Source: an uncultured Erysipelotrichaceae bacterium (lineage in GTDB: Bacteria > Bacillota_I > Bacilli_A > Erysipelotrichales > Erysipelotrichaceae). From it: a stretch of DNA of 25,073 bases. This document shows positions 21,883 to 25,073 of this stretch, in pieces. A model generated the notes under the pieces. That model did not search any database. It was not told where the DNA came from and worked only from the letters and a program-made list of their open reading frames with translations. The stretch lies in assembly GCA_944325295.1 (NCBI GenBank), contig CALUZL010000072.1, positions 1 through 25,073 on the forward strand. The letters run 5' to 3'. The first letter of the stretch is position 1; every line of letters starts with the position of its first letter. Made by a program: the position numbers and the translations under genes.

Positions 21883-23122
21883 AAGATACTTTCGGCTCCG
21901 GCCGTTTGCGACCGTTGTACTCATCAAGTCTTTCTTTTAAGTCATCCGGGATGGCCTTTTTGACGGGCAGATAGGCCGCATCGGCCATCTCTTTGACAAA
22001 GGAACTGATAAAGGCGATATCGGCAAACATGTTGTCGACATCCATATGGGCCAGAGTATCATAGCGGTTGTGGATGATAAGCCCGTCATTTGGAACGATC
22101 CGGGCAAAGCTTAAGCTCGGTATGCCCTTGTCGGCAAAGGGTGTTGAATCGCTGGAATAGACACCTTGCGATACGCTTAAAGGATAGCAGCTGATAAATC
22201 CCTTGTATTCTAGAGAGATTGTGAGTTTAGCTTCCGTCGTGCAAACAGCGATCACATTGCCTAAAGTTGTGCCCACCATATCGAGATTGACACAAAGGCG
22301 GATAGTTTCAAGGTCGTCGCTATGATTTTCGATATAGGCCTTAGACCCAAGCAGACCGCGCTCTTCACTTCCGCACAAGACAAAGCGCAAACTGTAGTGA
22401 TGCCGTGTTTTCATGAGCTCTTCCATGATGCCCAAAAGGGCCAGTGATCCGGAAAGATTATCATAGATACCCACGGATAGTGGGACAGAATCATAGTGAG
22501 CCGTGATGACGATCTCCTCTTTACTTTCACCCTCGATATAGGTAACGACATTATAAGAGGTATCGATCGTCGTCTCGCCTTGCAAAGACAGGCAGACTTC
22601 TTTTGGCTTTGAAGAGATCAGTTTTTCGGCATCTTTGATGTTTATGTTGACACCCGGCAAAAGTTCAAGACCTTCACTCACATAGCTTCTAAGCTCCCGA
22701 TCATCGATATCGCGATCGGCCTCATTCAGATTGCCGTTTGTACTGATAAAGCCCAAAGCCCCGTTTTTGACGAGATCTTCATAGCGAAATTTACCGAGAT
22801 AACCGATAAAGATGACGATCTTGTCTTTGCATTGACTTAGAGAATACGCATCATTTGCACGCAGGTAATAAAGGGGTGCTTTGAGCTCTTTGACGCTTTT
22901 GGCCCCACGGTATCCCCTGCAGGGTATCTCTTTGCCATCAGCTTTCAAGCTAGCGCTTTTGACTTTGCCGCTTTTTACTTCAAAAGTCTCGATCACACTC
23001 TTTAGACCTAAAGATGCGATATACGCCTTAAAGTATTCGGCAGCTCTTTTTTCACCGTCAGTACCACTGACTCTTTTAAAGTTCAGATCTTTGAACAGTT
23101 TAAGCATCGTTTTTTTATTCAT
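21881..23122 (-). CDS. M28 family metallopeptidase (aminopeptidase-like)
   Basis: M28 enzymes are di-zinc exopeptidases that mostly remove N-terminal residues. The 413-residue protein contains a PA-like insert at about 75-185 (LVKNGALGFISTNGN) and then the catalytic domain. The zinc ligands and catalytic residues can be placed as His209 (ITAHYDSV), Asp221 (GIYDNLSG), Glu253/254 (GSEERGLLGS), Asp281 (NLDMVG) and His351 (IIHNRYDT). No signal peptide or lipobox is seen, so it should be cytoplasmic. A good AAGGAAGG site precedes the ATG. It follows the sortase gene by 36 bases, with a hairpin between, and is followed by its own terminator. Confidence 0.92.
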   Translation of the reverse strand: MNKKTMLKLFKDLNFKRVSGTDGEKRAAEYFKAYIASLGLKSVIETFEVKSGKVKSASLKADGKEIPCRGYRGAKSVKELKAPLYYLRANDAYSLSQCKDKIVIFIGYLGKFRYEDLVKNGALGFISTNGNLNEADRDIDDRELRSYVSEGLELLPGVNINIKDAEKLISSKPKEVCLSLQGETTIDTSYNVVTYIEGESKEEIVITAHYDSVPLSVGIYDNLSGSLALLGIMEELMKTRHHYSLRFVLCGSEERGLLGSKAYIENHSDDLETIRLCVNLDMVGTTLGNVIAVCTTEAKLTISLEYKGFISCYPLSVSQGVYSSDSTPFADKGIPSLSFARIVPNDGLIIHNRYDTLAHMDVDNMFADIAFISSFVKEMADAAYLPVKKAIPDDLKERLDEYNGRKRPEPKVS

Positions 23123-23140
23123 AATGACCTTCCTTTGTAA

Positions 23141-23165
23141 AAGATAAGCCTTGACGGCTTATCTT
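23141..23165 (-). terminator. Hairpin between sortase and M28 genes
   Basis: A perfect 10-base stem AAGATAAGCC/GGCTTATCTT with a 5-base loop includes the sortase stop codon. On the minus strand only four T follow (TCTTTTAC), so it is a weak or partial terminator, or an mRNA-stabilising hairpin. Confidence 0.55.
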
Positions 23166-24118
23166 ATCTTTATGACTTCGATCTGTTTGGCGATGACGAT
23201 CTCTCTTTGATCTTCACGGTTTTCAACACAGGTCTGAAGCGTGACAAATTTGTCGTCCGGTCCGATCTCGACACCGGTATCATACTCTTCGATCTCACTT
23301 ACGCGATCGAGGTAGTATTCAAGTTCTTCTTCAGTCCATTCCGGCTCCATGTAGTACATTCCCTCTTCAAGCGGATTGTTTGGATCGTAAAGATTGATAT
23401 CGGCGATGTAGACATGGGCGATCTCATACCTTCTGACTTCATCTTTGAGGATCAGCTCAAAGTACTTGTTCTCTTCGTAGAAATCCTTGTCGCCGACATA
23501 GTTGACAAGCGGTGTGAACTTGTGAGTCATGCTTGGCTCATATGAAGGATAGACATAGTGACCATAGATCGTGATGTTTTGCGAACTCTCAAGATCGCTT
23601 ACCGGATCGACGAAGATGCTTCCTTCTTCATCGTGTTCCATCGTCTTCCAATCGGTACGCAGATACTTTGAAAGACCGATAGAAGGGTCGTCAGGATCGA
23701 TAGCCTGAACGACCGGCAGATCGATAATGCCGCTGTCAAAGCGGATCTCACCGACATAGTCACTGTTGATAGCGTAGTTTTCATCCCACAGCGCTATATC
23801 GTCTTTGTAGTCTTCGGTATCGACTGTCGTCGTCGGAGTTGGTGTCGAGGTCGGTGTTTCTTCGACCGGTTTACCTCCTCCCTGCAGCATGACAAAGATC
23901 AAGACGACAAGGATGACGATCGCTGCCAAGATGATCGGGATAAGGACCTTACGGTTATCCTTGTTTGGCGGCGTCGGAGTTGGTCTTGAAGGACCTTCGC
24001 TTTCTTCTTCATTTTCATTGCCGTCGAATATTTGTGTGTTATCAACTGCTTCTTCAACAGTATCTTCGATATCTTCGTTTTGATCATTCATAAGATCTTT
24101 ATTTTCTTGATCGATCAT
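23159..24118 (-). CDS. Class B sortase
   Basis: Sortases are membrane transpeptidases that join sorting-signal proteins to the cell wall. The 319-residue protein has a 57-residue cytoplasmic tail, very acidic over its first 42 residues, one membrane helix (about 58-78), a Pro/Thr-rich linker (about 85-100) and a sortase domain. Catalytic residues are His187 (YGHYV), Cys297 in TLQTC and Arg305 (REDQREIVIAK). SIFVD and the spacing fit class B. A GAGAGGAG ribosome site precedes the ATG. No substrate with a sorting signal lies in the window; the VanY-type carboxypeptidase upstream suggests a cell-wall context. The acidic tail is longer than that of the sortase B proteins I know. Confidence 0.93.
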   Translation of the reverse strand: MIDQENKDLMNDQNEDIEDTVEEAVDNTQIFDGNENEEESEGPSRPTPTPPNKDNRKVLIPIILAAIVILVVLIFVMLQGGGKPVEETPTSTPTPTTTVDTEDYKDDIALWDENYAINSDYVGEIRFDSGIIDLPVVQAIDPDDPSIGLSKYLRTDWKTMEHDEEGSIFVDPVSDLESSQNITIYGHYVYPSYEPSMTHKFTPLVNYVGDKDFYEENKYFELILKDEVRRYEIAHVYIADINLYDPNNPLEEGMYYMEPEWTEEELEYYLDRVSEIEEYDTGVEIGPDDKFVTLQTCVENREDQREIVIAKQIEVIKIR

Positions 24119-24156
24119 GTATTGCTCCTCTCGTGTATTTATATATTGACTTATTG

Positions 24157-24162
24157 ATTATA
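24157..24162 (-). promoter_or_regulatory. -10 box candidate for sortase
   Basis: On the minus strand TATAAT (24162-24157) lies about 38 bases before the sortase ATG; a -35 is weak (TAGAAA at 17 bases). Just upstream are two AAAGACT copies spaced 12 bases. No terminator for the preceding carboxypeptidase gene is visible. Confidence 0.4.
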
Positions 24163-24189
24163 AACTATGTTTAAGTCTTTTTCTAGTCT

Positions 24190-25073
24190 TTAACCCTCAA
24201 TAAAGTAGGCGTAATACTCATCAAAAGTGATACCGTTTGTCTTGATATAAGAAGCGGCGTCCTTGCCGACATAGCGATAGTGCCAGGATTCATACATGTA
24301 GCCGGTCATATCGACCTTGTCTTGGGGATAGCGCAAGATAAAGCCGTATTCATGAGCGTTTTCAGAAAGCCAGCGCTGCGCCTTTGTCCCTTCAAAACTT
24401 CCAAGATCACCACCCTCACTTATAAGGTCGACGACCCTGCCGGTCTGATGATCACTGAATCCCGGACGTGCACTGTAAGTGTCAACGACTTCTTGCGGAT
24501 CGTTTTCCAGATAGCTGTTATAGATCCTAACTTGCGACGAGTAGGGTCGGTAAGCCGAAGTGATCCAGACATCGATCCCCTCTTCAAACATCGCATCGGC
24601 CATCTCTTTATAAGCTTGATACGCTTCCCTTTCCATATAGGCATCAAGACCGTACTCGTTTTCGATGCTCACCAGATCATCCGGTTCATACTCACCGATC
24701 GAGTAATACTTGTTGGCGATCATCAGCTCGCCTAAAGCCGTATCCGCCATCTTTGTATCGGTGTAAAAATCACGATCGCGATTACAATTGACCATCTCGA
24801 CGATCGCTCTTAAATCCGTGTTTTGCGTTTGTGCTTTATAATCGAGATAGCGATTTAGACGGCTGTGGATGTAGTAGGGCGTCTTCATAAAGGCTAACTT
24901 TTCCTCGTCATAGCTTTCACAATAATAGCCCTTATTGACGATCATCAGCCTGTCCTGAGCACTCAAACCCTCAAGTTTTAAGTATTCTTCAAGTTTGGCG
25001 GCGGTGAATGTCGGATCAGTTATAAGCTCTGCGAGCTCTTCATCATAAGGGTAACTTTCGATGATCTCGATAT
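24190..25073 (-). CDS. VanY-type D-alanyl-D-alanine carboxypeptidase (M15B), 5' part outside window
   Basis: M15B enzymes remove the terminal D-Ala from peptidoglycan stem peptides. The frame is open to the window end, beyond the TTG at 24966, so the true start lies outside; at least 294 residues are present. The catalytic domain shows SAYRPYSSQVRIYN, ARPGFSDHQTGRVVDL (zinc His and Asp in SxHxxGxxxD), and ESWHYRYVG (catalytic Glu and zinc His). The N-terminal part (LITDPTFTAAKLEEYLKLEGLS) resembles a spacer domain with LysM-like or helical character; a signal or membrane anchor would be upstream. It precedes the sortase on the same strand and may be co-transcribed. Confidence 0.92.
   Translation of the reverse strand, partial: IEIIESYPYDEELAELITDPTFTAAKLEEYLKLEGLSAQDRLMIVNKGYYCESYDEEKLAFMKTPYYIHSRLNRYLDYKAQTQNTDLRAIVEMVNCNRDRDFYTDTKMADTALGELMIANKYYSIGEYEPDDLVSIENEYGLDAYMEREAYQAYKEMADAMFEEGIDVWITSAYRPYSSQVRIYNSYLENDPQEVVDTYSARPGFSDHQTGRVVDLISEGGDLGSFEGTKAQRWLSENAHEYGFILRYPQDKVDMTGYMYESWHYRYVGKDAASYIKTNGITFDEYYAYFIEG

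Noticed and set aside
24280..24735. 151-residue plus-strand reading frame opposite the VanY-type gene
   Set aside because: It covers the catalytic domain of the carboxypeptidase on the other strand, which has all zinc-site motifs.
24190..24966. VanY-type gene starting at the TTG at 24966
   Set aside because: The frame remains open for 35 more codons to the window edge with coding-like sequence, so the gene is 5'-truncated rather than starting at TTG.
1..25073. Mycoplasma-type code (TGA as Trp), CRISPR, insertion sequence or prophage
   Set aside because: TGA closes many genes in ATGA overlaps and Trp is TGG throughout; no spaced repeats, transposase, integrase or phage gene is present.

Overview
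The window looks like a chromosomal segment of a low-to-moderate G+C Bacillota (Bacilli/Erysipelotrichia-like, possibly close to the walled relatives of Mollicutes). This rests on the GlgC/GlgD pair, a DegV protein, Gram-positive Shine-Dalgarno sites where present, a class B sortase, a VanY-type carboxypeptidase and CCA-encoding tRNA genes. TGA is used as a stop (several ATGA start/stop overlaps), so the code is standard rather than Mycoplasma-type. G+C looks like the low-to-mid forties by eye. No mobile element, CRISPR array or rRNA is visible, and no gene-free stretch exceeds 200 bases.

Bases 1-9300 hold a complete glycogen cycle on the minus strand, in two transcription units. The upstream unit is glgP-pulA (breakdown: phosphorylase and debranching enzyme), closed by an intrinsic terminator. 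The downstream unit is glgC-glgD-glgA-glgB (synthesis), cut by the window edge inside glgB. A CCTTACATT motif lies upstream of both units. Divergent from glgP is ispG (MEP isoprenoid pathway).

Bases 10430-18940 are mixed: a ZIP metal transporter coupled to an unusual P-loop protein that combines HPr-kinase and ATP-PEP-carboxykinase features; a class I aminotransferase; two coupled unknown membrane proteins; a WYL-type regulator; a Y-family DNA polymerase with a small coupled partner; and a MarR-DegV pair, probably a lipid-responsive regulator with a fatty-acid-binding protein, with a perfect palindrome just after the promoter. Bases 18990-21020 carry two GNAT acetyltransferases, dUTPase whose 3' end runs into tRNA-Arg(CCG), and a divergent tRNA-Ser(GCT)/Asp(GTC)/Gly(GCC) operon. 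Bases 21070-25073 carry surface or peptide-related enzymes: a beta-lactamase-fold serine hydrolase without signal peptide, an M28 peptidase, a class B sortase and a VanY-type carboxypeptidase cut by the window end.

Three things stand out. First, the PEPCK/HPrK-like hybrid protein is translationally coupled to a metal transporter. Second, at least five genes have a -10 box only 6-7 bases before their ATG and no ribosome binding site, suggesting leaderless mRNAs. Third, codon context is strongly biased: ACG is used for Thr almost only before ATC/ATG codons, which goes with frequent GATC.
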